Made by a program: the position numbers and the translations under genes. The notes beneath the pieces are model-generated. The model worked only from the letters and a program-made list of their open reading frames with translations. It was not told the origin of the DNA and made no database searches. From Anaerolineae bacterium (GTDB taxonomy: Bacteria > Chloroflexota > Anaerolineae > JAAYZQ01): a stretch of 16,325 bases of DNA. The stretch spans positions 1 to 16,325 of the forward strand of contig JAFGOG010000044.1 of the NCBI GenBank assembly GCA_016926595.1. Direction: 5' to 3'. The number at the start of each line of letters is the position of its first letter. Position 1 is the first letter of the stretch. Positions 7,758 to 14,371 of the stretch are shown one piece after another.

Positions 7758-7789
7758 AAAAACGCCCTCGTCCACGAGGGACGAGAGCG
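7758..7789 (-). terminator. T-box terminator
   Basis: 11-bp stem CGCTCTCGTCC / GGACGAGGGCG (7789-7779 with 7773-7763, one G-U pair), loop CTCGT, then five T residues (7762-7758). The 5' arm could alternatively pair with GGGAGCG just after the T-box, which suggests how antitermination may exclude it; that part is inference. Confidence 0.88.
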
Positions 7790-8054
7790 CCAAAGACCCG
7801 CTCCCGCGGTACCACCCTGCTTAGCGTTACCGCTCACTCATTCGGGTACAGTCCCTTGCCTCCAGGACGATACCCTGCCCCGCTAACGGAGGGCAACCCG
7901 GCCAAGTCTACTGGCCGGCCAATCGCCGGCGTTCGGTTGGCGGCTCTGGGAGGATTTTCAGCAGGCTTACCGTATCTGGCTTCCACCTGGCCCAGAATCT
8001 CTAGAACGTTCAGCCCTGCCTACTCGTTCCCGTCATCGCCTCTCGGTTTTGGTT
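7758..8054 (-). promoter_or_regulatory. T-box leader (Ile specifier) of the alaX-ileS operon
   Basis: The conserved T-box AGGGTGGTACCGCGG is at 7818-7804. GCGGTA just upstream pairs with TACCGC to form the antiterminator, and the tRNA-binding bulge reads UGGU, matching an A73 discriminator as in tRNA-Ile. Stem I is recognisable: GGG-AACGAGTAG-GCAGG on the 5' side pairs with CCTGC-TGAAAATCCT-CCC on the 3' side. This gives the AGUA/GAA specifier-loop signature with AUC at 7955-7953. AGAGA and GGTGGAAGCC mark the distal end. AUC (Ile) fits the downstream ileS; AAU (Asn), one base earlier, is the other reading. A terminator closes the leader. The whole 296-nt stretch between promoter and alaX is thus accounted for. 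Confidence 0.92.
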
Positions 8055-8060
8055 GAAGCG

Positions 8061-8089
8061 AATATAGCACAAGTGGGCAAATCTGTCAA
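8061..8089 (-). promoter_or_regulatory. Promoter of the T-box/alaX/ileS operon
   Basis: TTGACA (8089-8084), 17-bp spacer, TATATT (8066-8061); expected start near 8054. Its -35 box lies 16 bp from the -35 box of the divergent thiamine promoter. Confidence 0.85.
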
Positions 8090-8096
8090 ATTGCCC
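8075..8096. repeat. Short inverted repeat over the alaX-ileS -35 box
   Basis: GGGCAA (8075-8080) and TTGCCC (8091-8096) form 6-bp arms 10 bp apart that straddle the -35 box of the minus-strand promoter. This could be an operator, but arms this short may occur by chance. Confidence 0.3.
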
Positions 8097-8105
8097 GTAC
8101 AACCC

Positions 8106-8134
8106 TTGACAAGAAGGCGCGGCGGCGGTATAAT
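8106..8134 (+). promoter_or_regulatory. Promoter of the thiamine operon
   Basis: TTGACA (8106-8111), 17-bp spacer, TATAAT (8129-8134): a full sigma-70 consensus. The predicted start near 8141 is just ahead of the TPP riboswitch. Confidence 0.92.
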
Positions 8135-8153
8135 AGGATGTGTTGACAAATGA

Positions 8154-8250
8154 ATAGGGGTGGGGGAGCCTGGGGAGCCAGGCTGAGAGGGCGACCGGTC
8201 TGTCGCCGACCCTTGGAACCTGATCCGGATAATGCCGGCGTAGGGAAGCA
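8154..8250 (+). promoter_or_regulatory. TPP riboswitch (THI element)
   Basis: Contains the hallmark blocks of the thiamine pyrophosphate aptamer in order: GGGG near 8157, GCTGAGA with CTGAGA at 8183-8188, ACCCTTGGAACCTGATCC (8209 onwards), and ATAATGCCGGCGTAGGGAA (8229-8247). The variable P3 arm between them is a GGCGACCGG/TCTGTCGCC hairpin. It is followed at once by an intrinsic terminator, so control is probably by transcription termination when TPP is bound. The genes downstream use or import thiamine, which agrees. Confidence 0.96.
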
Positions 8251-8264
8251 TACGGAGAGGTACA

Positions 8265-8296
8265 GACCGCCAGCCAACCGGCCAGGTGGTCTTTTT
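8265..8296 (+). terminator. Terminator of the TPP riboswitch
   Basis: Stem GACCGCC/GGTGGTC (8265-8271 with 8285-8291, one G-U pair) with an inner GCC/GGC pairing and loop AACC, followed by five T residues. A second hairpin, CTCCCT/AGGGAG (8300-8305 with 8316-8321), with a U-rich loop follows; its role is unclear. Confidence 0.85.
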
Positions 8297-8379
8297 CTAC
8301 TCCCTTTGTTTTTTGAGGGAGAGGGTTGAGGTGACCGGTGTTCAGCGCAGTGCGAAGCGCTGCGGGGGGAGATCAAAAC

Positions 8380-9024
8380 ATGCGAGCGATCATCGTAGGC
8401 AACGGACGGCCTTCGGGCGGCGAGGTGTGGAAACGCTGGGTGAGGGCCGGCGACCTGATCGTCGGCGCCGACGGCGGCAGCGCTCAGGCCCTGGCCTGGG
8501 GTTTGGCGCCCCACGTAATCATCGGCGACATGGATTCGCTGCCGGGTGAAGCACGGGCCAGCCTGACAGCCGGCGGCTGTGAGTTCATCGTCCACCCATC
8601 GGCCAAGGACGAGACAGACCTGGAGCTGGCCCTGAGCTATGTCGTAGAGCGGGGGTTCCAGGAGGTCATCATCTTCGGGGCACTAGGCGGGCGGCTCGAC
8701 CACATGCTGGCCAACGTGTTGTTGTTAGCCCTGCCCCGCTTTTCCGCCGTGCGGATCCGCATTGTGGACGATCGTGAGGAGGCGCTGCTGATCCAGGACG
8801 GCAAGGCCGTCACCGTCGAAGGACTGCCCGGCGATCTGGTTTCGCTCTTGCCGTTGGGCGGCGACGCCAAGGGCGTTACGACGACCGGGCTGGTGTGGGC
8901 GCTTGACGGCGATATACTGAATTTTGGCTCCAGCAGGGGGGTAAGCAACGAGATGACAGGCCCGACAGCACGCATCTCAGTGGAGCAGGGCTGCCTCCTG
9001 GTCGTACATGGGCTTGGAGGCTAG
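8380..9024 (+). CDS. thiN: Thiamine pyrophosphokinase, 214 aa
   Basis: Transfers pyrophosphate from ATP to thiamine, giving TPP, in the cytoplasm. The N-terminal catalytic domain shows VGADGGS (28-34), IIGDMDS (47-53), KDETDLELAL (76-85) and GALGGRLDH (100-108), the acidic and glycine-rich signatures of the family. The C-terminal beta domain (about 135-210) carries the thiamine-binding face with GVSNEMTG (187-194). Length is normal. The ATG at 8380 has GGGGGGA nine bases upstream; an in-frame GTG at 8338 is possible but adds 14 residues that do not look conserved. It is the first gene after the TPP riboswitch, so feedback control by its own product is likely. Confidence 0.94.
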   Translation: MRAIIVGNGRPSGGEVWKRWVRAGDLIVGADGGSAQALAWGLAPHVIIGDMDSLPGEARASLTAGGCEFIVHPSAKDETDLELALSYVVERGFQEVIIFGALGGRLDHMLANVLLLALPRFSAVRIRIVDDREEALLIQDGKAVTVEGLPGDLVSLLPLGGDAKGVTTTGLVWALDGDILNFGSSRGVSNEMTGPTARISVEQGCLLVVHGLGG

Positions 9025-9057
9025 AGGTTAGAATTGAAGAGTGGAGGGGGGAATACC

Positions 9058-10176
9058 ATGAGAAAAAGGGGTAGTTGGTTGTTGGTGGTGAGCGTGGTTG
9101 GCATACTGTCGACGTTGTGGGGGTGTGGCGCGACGCCAGTGGTCAGCCCAGAGACTGTTCTCGAGAGCCCGCTGCCCACTCCGACGGTCGGCGTTTCTGG
9201 CGGGACGTTGACGGTGATGACCCACGACAGCTTTGATGTGAGCAAAGAGATCGTGGCCATATTCCAGGCGCAGTGCGGCTGCCAGGTGCAGTTCCTCAAA
9301 TCAGGCGACGCCGGGCTGATGTTGAACCAGGCTATACTGAGCAAAGACAATCCGTTGGCCGACGTGATCTATGGCGTGGACAACACCTTCCTCAGCCGGG
9401 CTCTGGACGGCGATATCTTGGAGCCTTACCGGTCGCCGCTCCTGGTCGACATTCCAGACAGCCTGAAGCTCGACCCGACTTTCCGGATGAGCCCGGTGGA
9501 TTATGGCGACGTTTGCTTGAACTATGACAAGGCCTGGTTCAAGGAGAGGGGCCTGACCCCGCCCGTCGATCTGACCGATCTGACCGACGCCAGGTATAAA
9601 GGGCTGACGGTGGTAGAAAACCCGGCCACTTCGTCGCCAGGGCTGGCCTTTCTGTTGGCTACCATCGGGCGCTTTGGCGAGACGGGGGACTATGACTATC
9701 TGGATTACTGGGCCAACCTGAAAGCCAACGACGTGCTCGTCACCGACGGGTGGAACGACGCCTACTATGGGAGCTTTACTTACGCTTCCGAAGGCGACCG
9801 GCCGATCGTGGTCAGCTATGCCAGCAGCCCGCCGGTTGAGGTCTTTTTCGCCACCGAGCCCTTTGAAGAAGCGCCCACCGGAGTCGTGACCGCCGACGGC
9901 AGTTGCTTCCGCCAGATTGAGTTCGTCGGCATCCTGAAGGGCGCCAAGAACCGCGCTTTGGCCGAGAGGTGGATCGATTTCATGCTGGGAACGGCTTTTC
10001 AAGAGGACATCCCACTCAAGATGTTTGTATTCCCAGCCAATAGCACAGCGACCTTGCCCGAAGTGTTCGTCCGGTTTGCGCAGATCCCGGCAAGCCCGGT
10101 CATGGTCGACCCGGCAGCCATAGAGGCCAACCGCGAGGCGTGGATCGAAGCCTGGACGCGGGCGATGCGGCGGTGA
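9058..10176 (+). CDS. thiB: Thiamine ABC transporter substrate-binding lipoprotein, ThiB/TbpA type, 372 aa
   Basis: Extracytoplasmic binding protein presumed to capture thiamine or a phosphorylated form. It has a basic N-terminus (MRKRG), a hydrophobic signal segment (7-21) and a lipobox LWGC with Cys23 as the lipid site; a Pro/Thr/Ser-rich tether follows. The mature part resembles ThiB of enterobacteria at several points: [47 protein letters not shown] and [14 protein letters not shown] 9058 follows GGAGGGGGG; a TTG at 9034 is a weaker choice. It starts 33 bp after thiN with no terminator between, so it should share the TPP riboswitch. No thiP or thiQ gene follows, so its transport partners must be encoded elsewhere. 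Confidence 0.9.
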   Translation: MRKRGSWLLVVSVVGILSTLWGCGATPVVSPETVLESPLPTPTVGVSGGTLTVMTHDSFDVSKEIVAIFQAQCGCQVQFLKSGDAGLMLNQAILSKDNPLADVIYGVDNTFLSRALDGDILEPYRSPLLVDIPDSLKLDPTFRMSPVDYGDVCLNYDKAWFKERGLTPPVDLTDLTDARYKGLTVVENPATSSPGLAFLLATIGRFGETGDYDYLDYWANLKANDVLVTDGWNDAYYGSFTYASEGDRPIVVSYASSPPVEVFFATEPFEEAPTGVVTADGSCFRQIEFVGILKGAKNRALAERWIDFMLGTAFQEDIPLKMFVFPANSTATLPEVFVRFAQIPASPVMVDPAAIEANREAWIEAWTRAMRR

Positions 10177-10186
10177 AGGACGGCGT

Positions 10187-10215
10187 TTGTATCCTGGTCG
10201 CTCTTGTGGTATAAT
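10187..10215 (+). promoter_or_regulatory. Promoter upstream of the BFN-domain gene
   Basis: TTGTAT (10187-10192), 17-bp spacer, TATAAT (10210-10215). The -10 box is perfect and the -35 box is weak. It is placed 67 bp before the start codon and may drive the whole BFN-dnaB operon. Confidence 0.6.
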
Positions 10216-10281
10216 CGGGGTAGACAGCCAGGACAGAGACAGAACCTGACCGGTGGATGGGACCCTGGATAGGAGACGACC

Positions 10282-10782
10282 ATGATCAAAGTGACGATTG
10301 ACAGCGTGCGGGCCAGCCTGCTGTCTCAGCACCGTGTTGTAGTCCTAAAAGAAGAAGGTCTTGAGCGTTATCTGGCCATCTGGATCGGGCCGTACGAAGC
10401 CGACGCCATTACCATCAAGCTCCAGGGAGTGGAAGTGGCCCGACCCCTGACCCACGACCTGCTGCAACAGGCGATCGCCAAGCTGGGGGCCAGGGTCTCG
10501 CACATCCTGGTGAACGACCTCCACGACGATACCTTTTACGCCCGCGTCGTCATGGACCGCGATGGAGAGCGGATCGAGCTCGACTCACGCCCCAGCGATG
10601 CCATCTGCCTGGCTGTGCGCACCCAGTCGCCCATCTTTGTCAGCGAATCGGTCATGGAGCGGGCCGGCGTCGTGCCCGACGAAGAGATCGACCTGGAGGC
10701 GGTGACCGAAGAGGAAGAGGAAAAACTGGCCCCGTACAAGGATTTCATCGAAGGGCTAGACCTGGGCGACCTGGGCGAATGA
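10282..10782 (+). CDS. Bifunctional nuclease (BFN/DUF151) domain protein, 166 aa
   Basis: Small cytoplasmic protein whose first 135 residues form a BFN/DUF151 domain. The signature blocks are [13 protein letters not shown] (about 31-43), RPLTHDLL and [15 protein letters not shown] (about 93-107), followed by PIFV. The last 30 residues are strongly acidic (EEEEEKL). Family members in plants have been reported to have DNase and RNase activity, but the bacterial role is poorly known. The start has AGGAG seven bases upstream. It lies 51 bp before dnaB and may be cotranscribed with it; a link to replication is only suggested by this position. Confidence 0.9.
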   Translation: MIKVTIDSVRASLLSQHRVVVLKEEGLERYLAIWIGPYEADAITIKLQGVEVARPLTHDLLQQAIAKLGARVSHILVNDLHDDTFYARVVMDRDGERIELDSRPSDAICLAVRTQSPIFVSESVMERAGVVPDEEIDLEAVTEEEEEKLAPYKDFIEGLDLGDLGE

Positions 10783-10833
10783 GGCGACGTCGGACGAAAT
10801 CGATCAGGATAGGCACTGACGCATTACGAGGGG

Positions 10834-12198
10834 ATGGAAAGGTTGGCTGAGAGCAGCAGGATCGAACGGCTGCCACCGCAGAACATCGAAGCAGAAGAGG
10901 CTGTCCTCGGCGCTCTGCTCATCGACCCGGATGCCATCATCCGAGTTGCCACCACGCTGCACACCGATGACTTTTACCGCGAGAAGCACGCCTGGATCTT
11001 TGACGCAGCCCTGGCGCTCCACGAGCGGCGGGAGCCGATCGACTTTTTGACCGTCTGCGACGAGCTGGAGCGGCGGGAGCAGCTCGACGATGTAGGTGGT
11101 CCGGCCTTTATCACCGCGCTGATCAATGCAGTCCCAACCTCGGTCCACGCCGAGCACTATGCCCACATCATCGAGCGGACGGCGACGCTGCGCCGGTTAA
11201 TTGACGCCGCCGGCCAGATCGCGTCCCTCGCCTACCAGGAGGCCGAAGACGTCGACGAGGTGGTCGATCACGCCGAGCAGATCCTGTTTGGGGTATCGCA
11301 GCGGCGTATCTCCCGAGACCTGGTGCCGATCAAGCAGGTGCTGAGCGAGTACTATGACCGGATCGAATACCTGACCCGCCACCGGGGCGAGCTAATCGGC
11401 ATTCCGACCGGCTTTACCGATATGGACAAACTGCTGGGCGGTATGCAGCGCTCTGACCTGATCATTCTGGCCGCCCGCCCCAGCGTAGGCAAGACATCTC
11501 TGGCGCTGAGCATGGCCCACAACGCCGCGAAAAAGTTCAAGCAGCGGATTGCCCTGTTCAGCCTAGAGATGTCCAGCGAGCAAGTAGTCCAGCGGTTGAT
11601 CTCGTCCGAGACCCGGATCGACTCCCAGCGCCTGCGCCGGGGCGAGATCGCCGAAGACGAGTGGGGCCGCTTTATGAAAGCAACCGGCGACCTGGCCGAG
11701 ACCCTGATCTTTATCGACGATACCCCGGGCATCTCGGCCCTGGAGCTGCGGACCAAGGCTCGACGGCTGCACGCCGAATATGGGCTGGACCTGATCGTAG
11801 TGGACTATTTGCAGCTCATGCGCGGCGACAGCCGATCTGAGAATCGGGTACAGGAGATCTCGGCTATTTCACGGGCGCTCAAGGGTCTGGCCCGCGAGCT
11901 GAACGTACCGGTACTGGCCATATCGCAGCTCTCCCGCAGCGTCGAGTCGCGCACCGACAAAAAGCCGATCCTGTCCGACCTGCGTGAATCTGGAGCTCTG
12001 GAGCAGGACGCCGACGTGGTCATCTTTATCTACCGCGACGAGCTGTACAACGAAAACACCGAGCGGAAGAATATCGCCGACGTGATCATTGCCAAACACC
12101 GCAACGGGCCAACGGGCAGCGTGGCCCTCTACTTTCAGAAAGAGCTGGCGCTGTTCCGCGAGGCTGAGCTGCGCCGTACGGAGCTGGATACCTGGTAA
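10834..12198 (+). CDS. dnaB: Replicative DNA helicase DnaB, 454 aa
   Basis: Hexameric 5'-3' helicase that unwinds DNA at the replication fork. The N-terminal domain begins with [20 protein letters not shown] (12-31), a typical DnaB opening, and runs to about 150. The RecA-like motor has Walker [10 protein letters not shown] (214-222; the first Gly of the usual GxxxxGKT is Ala), [10 protein letters not shown], Walker [11 protein letters not shown], and the [17 protein letters not shown] block with the arginine-finger region. No intein interrupts it. Start choice is uncertain: the ATG at 10834 touches its only SD (GAGGGG, 10828-10833), while an in-frame TTG at 10843 sits nine bases from that SD. 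It is followed, with 1-4 bp gene overlaps, by a membrane protein, a DnaD-like protein and a double DnaC-like ATPase. Confidence 0.97.
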   Translation: MERLAESSRIERLPPQNIEAEEAVLGALLIDPDAIIRVATTLHTDDFYREKHAWIFDAALALHERREPIDFLTVCDELERREQLDDVGGPAFITALINAVPTSVHAEHYAHIIERTATLRRLIDAAGQIASLAYQEAEDVDEVVDHAEQILFGVSQRRISRDLVPIKQVLSEYYDRIEYLTRHRGELIGIPTGFTDMDKLLGGMQRSDLIILAARPSVGKTSLALSMAHNAAKKFKQRIALFSLEMSSEQVVQRLISSETRIDSQRLRRGEIAEDEWGRFMKATGDLAETLIFIDDTPGISALELRTKARRLHAEYGLDLIVVDYLQLMRGDSRSENRVQEISAISRALKGLARELNVPVLAISQLSRSVESRTDKKPILSDLRESGALEQDADVVIFIYRDELYNENTERKNIADVIIAKHRNGPTGSVALYFQKELALFREAELRRTELDTW

Positions 12199-13640
12199 TG
12201 CCTACCCGTCGGCTTGCGGCGGTGCTGGCCCCGGTGGGCGTGTGGCTGGTAGCCTTTATCGTCTACTTACAGACTCTGTTGCCCAGCGTCGGCTGGGGCG
12301 ACATCGCCCGCTTTCAATACGTGGCCAAGATATGGGGGGTGCCCCATCGTTTCGGCTATCCGTTGTACATCGCCCTCAGCCGCCTGTTTGGCTGCCTGCC
12401 AACCGGCGATCTGGCCTATCGCATCAACCTGATGTCGGCCTTTTTTGCCGCACTGGCTGCGGTGATGGTCTGTTTGATCGTCATGCGGCTGACAGGCGAC
12501 TGGCTGGCGGGAGGATCGGCCGGGCTGTCGTTCGCCTTTTCGCGAGCGCTGTGGGGTCAGGCAGTCGTGGCCGAGGTATACACTTTAAACGCCTTTCTCA
12601 TCGGCGCTGTCATCCTGGTGTTCCTGGTCTGGCATCAGACGCGCAAGGTGGGGTACCTTTACCTGGGGATCGGCCTGTACGCCCTGAGCTTTGGCAACCA
12701 CATGACCGTGGTTACCCTTATTCCAGCAGTCGCCTATATCATACTGGCCACCGATTACCGTGTGATGCTCGATGCCAAGAAGGTGCTAATCATGGCCGGC
12801 CTGGTGCTCTTGGGGGCATCGCAGTACCTGTATGTAATCGTCCGCGCCCACCAGCAGCCTCTGCTGAATGAGCTAGGGCCCTTTTCGTGGGGCGGCTGGA
12901 TCCATTGGATGACGCGCAGCCGGTTTGAGGGGCAGTTCTTTCCTTTTGGGCTGGGCGACCAGGTAGACCGGGTGCGGATCTATCTCGAGCTATTGGAGAT
13001 ACAGTACTTTCGCTGGGGCTATATCCTTGGCTTTATCGGGGCCTGGGAGCGGCTCAAGAGTGGGCTCAAGAGCTTTGTCTTTCTGGCGTTGGCGGCCCTG
13101 GGTATCTATGTCTTTGGCATGAACTATGGCGGCATCACCTTCCGCATCTACCTTGTCCCGTCGTACCTGATCTTTGCCGTGTTCCTGGGCTGTGGCCTGG
13201 CGGCCACACGCCAATGGCTGGCTGGCCTGCTCAAGGTTCGATCGCGATGGCTGGCCTGGCCGTTGATGGCCGGACTGGCAGTTGTCATACTGGCGATGCC
13301 GCTGTACCCACTGCGTCAGAACTGGGCCAAGGTGGACGAAAGCGGGAATACCGCCTTTCGCGATCTGGCCAGGACCTTTACCGAGCAGGTTGAGCCCGAT
13401 TTCGTCGTCGCCGAGTCAGAGACACACTATGACGAAATAGAGGCGATCTTGTACGTAGCATGGGGTGAGAAGGGCTGGCACAGCGCCGACACGGTGACGC
13501 CGGGCGAGATCGACACCTGGCTGGGGCGGAGGCCGGTGTATGGTTGGTGCGGCGATGTGGGCATTCCAGCCCGCTACATCCAAGAACTAGTACCGGAGCT
13601 ACCGGGGATGTGCCGTGTCGTGGGAGTGCGAGAAGGATGA
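12198..13640 (+). CDS. DUF2723-type multi-pass membrane protein (putative glycosyltransferase, GT-C like), 480 aa
   Basis: Integral membrane protein with about ten hydrophobic segments between residues 8 and 375 and a soluble C-terminal tail of roughly 100 residues. The first loop has GWGDIARFQ (Asp35) and HRFGYPLY (50-57). Further on are RINLMSAFFAALAAV, WGQAVVAEVYTLN and SFGNHMT. These are the recurring motifs of the DUF2723 family, which is related to GT-C enzymes such as protein O-mannosyltransferases that use lipid-linked sugar. Asp35 is the candidate catalytic residue. The C-terminal part may bind substrate. Its ATG overlaps the dnaB stop (TAATG). Its substrate is unknown, and its place inside a replication operon is unexplained. 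Confidence 0.82.
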   Translation: MPTRRLAAVLAPVGVWLVAFIVYLQTLLPSVGWGDIARFQYVAKIWGVPHRFGYPLYIALSRLFGCLPTGDLAYRINLMSAFFAALAAVMVCLIVMRLTGDWLAGGSAGLSFAFSRALWGQAVVAEVYTLNAFLIGAVILVFLVWHQTRKVGYLYLGIGLYALSFGNHMTVVTLIPAVAYIILATDYRVMLDAKKVLIMAGLVLLGASQYLYVIVRAHQQPLLNELGPFSWGGWIHWMTRSRFEGQFFPFGLGDQVDRVRIYLELLEIQYFRWGYILGFIGAWERLKSGLKSFVFLALAALGIYVFGMNYGGITFRIYLVPSYLIFAVFLGCGLAATRQWLAGLLKVRSRWLAWPLMAGLAVVILAMPLYPLRQNWAKVDESGNTAFRDLARTFTEQVEPDFVVAESETHYDEIEAILYVAWGEKGWHSADTVTPGEIDTWLGRRPVYGWCGDVGIPARYIQELVPELPGMCRVVGVREG

Positions 13641-14371
13641 AGGGGTTTGCCGGGTTCCCGGCCGGAAAACAGCCAAACGTGCCGCTGCCTGAGCTTTTCT
13701 TCACCGAGCTGTTGCCGGAAGTGGATCACCTGGGTGAGCTAAAGCTGACGCTTCATATCTTTTGGCTGCTGGCCCGTTGCATCGGGAAAAAGGGGGGCAA
13801 GCCGTGCGTCAGTTACGAGGAGCTGACCGCCGATCGCCGCCTGCTCGACGGCCTGGCTTCGCCGGGACTGTCACCCGAAGAGGCCCTGCGCGATGCCCTG
13901 GAGCGGGCCGTGGCCAGAGGGACGCTCCTGCGCGTGACGCAAGCGCCTGGGGCCGCAGCTCTGGCGTCGGCCGGTGGATCCGATTGGTATTTCGCCAATA
14001 CCGAAAAGGGTCGCCAGGCGGTCAACGACCTGCTGGCCGGCAAATGGACGCCAGGGGAACCTGGAAAGCCGCTGCTGCTACAGGCCCACCGGCCCAACAT
14101 CTTTGTGCTTTACGAGCAGAACATCGGCCCGCTGACGCCGCTGCTGGCCGAGCAGCTTCAGGATGCCGAAAAAAGCTATCCAGCCCTATGGATCGAAGAC
14201 GCCTTCAAGGAGGCGGCAGAGCTGAACAAACGGAGCTGGCGATACGTGCAGCGCATCCTGGAGCGCTGGACAACCGAGGGCAAAGGGGATGAAACAGCTC
14301 GGCGAGGGGATGACCGGAAGGATCGGCGCCGATTCATAGAAGGTGAGTATGCCGACTATATCGAACACTAG
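13637..14371 (+). CDS. DnaD-domain primosomal protein, 244 aa
   Basis: Likely replication-initiation factor that helps bring DnaB to DNA. Residues about 15-135 resemble the winged-helix N-domain of DnaD (PLPELFFTELLPEVDHLGELK, then LTLHIFWLLA). Residues 153-216 are a DnaD/DnaB_2 domain with NIFVLYEQNIGPLTPLLAE (YEQNIG 159-164) and the second helix pair WIEDAFKEAAELNKRSWRYV. The tail is highly charged. The ATG at 13637 overlaps the upstream stop as ATGA; an upstream open extension to 13544 would overlap the membrane-protein gene by almost 100 bp and was not used. In Firmicutes DnaD works with DnaB and DnaI; here a DnaI/DnaC-like gene follows directly, which supports a loader role. Confidence 0.85.
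   Translation: MKGFAGFPAGKQPNVPLPELFFTELLPEVDHLGELKLTLHIFWLLARCIGKKGGKPCVSYEELTADRRLLDGLASPGLSPEEALRDALERAVARGTLLRVTQAPGAAALASAGGSDWYFANTEKGRQAVNDLLAGKWTPGEPGKPLLLQAHRPNIFVLYEQNIGPLTPLLAEQLQDAEKSYPALWIEDAFKEAAELNKRSWRYVQRILERWTTEGKGDETARRGDDRKDRRRFIEGEYADYIEH

Noticed and set aside
8143..8148. A second TTGACA just after the thiamine promoter
   Set aside because: No -10 box at proper distance; the sequence there is already riboswitch.
8343..8362. CAGCGC/GCGCTG inverted repeat before the thiN SD
   Set aside because: Six-base arms in GC-rich DNA; it does not cover the SD or start codon, and the upstream riboswitch terminator already explains control.
13544..13636. N-terminal extension of the DnaD-like protein
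   Set aside because: It would overlap the membrane-protein gene by about 97 bp. The ATGA overlap at 13637 is a normal operon junction and the DnaD-like sequence begins after it.
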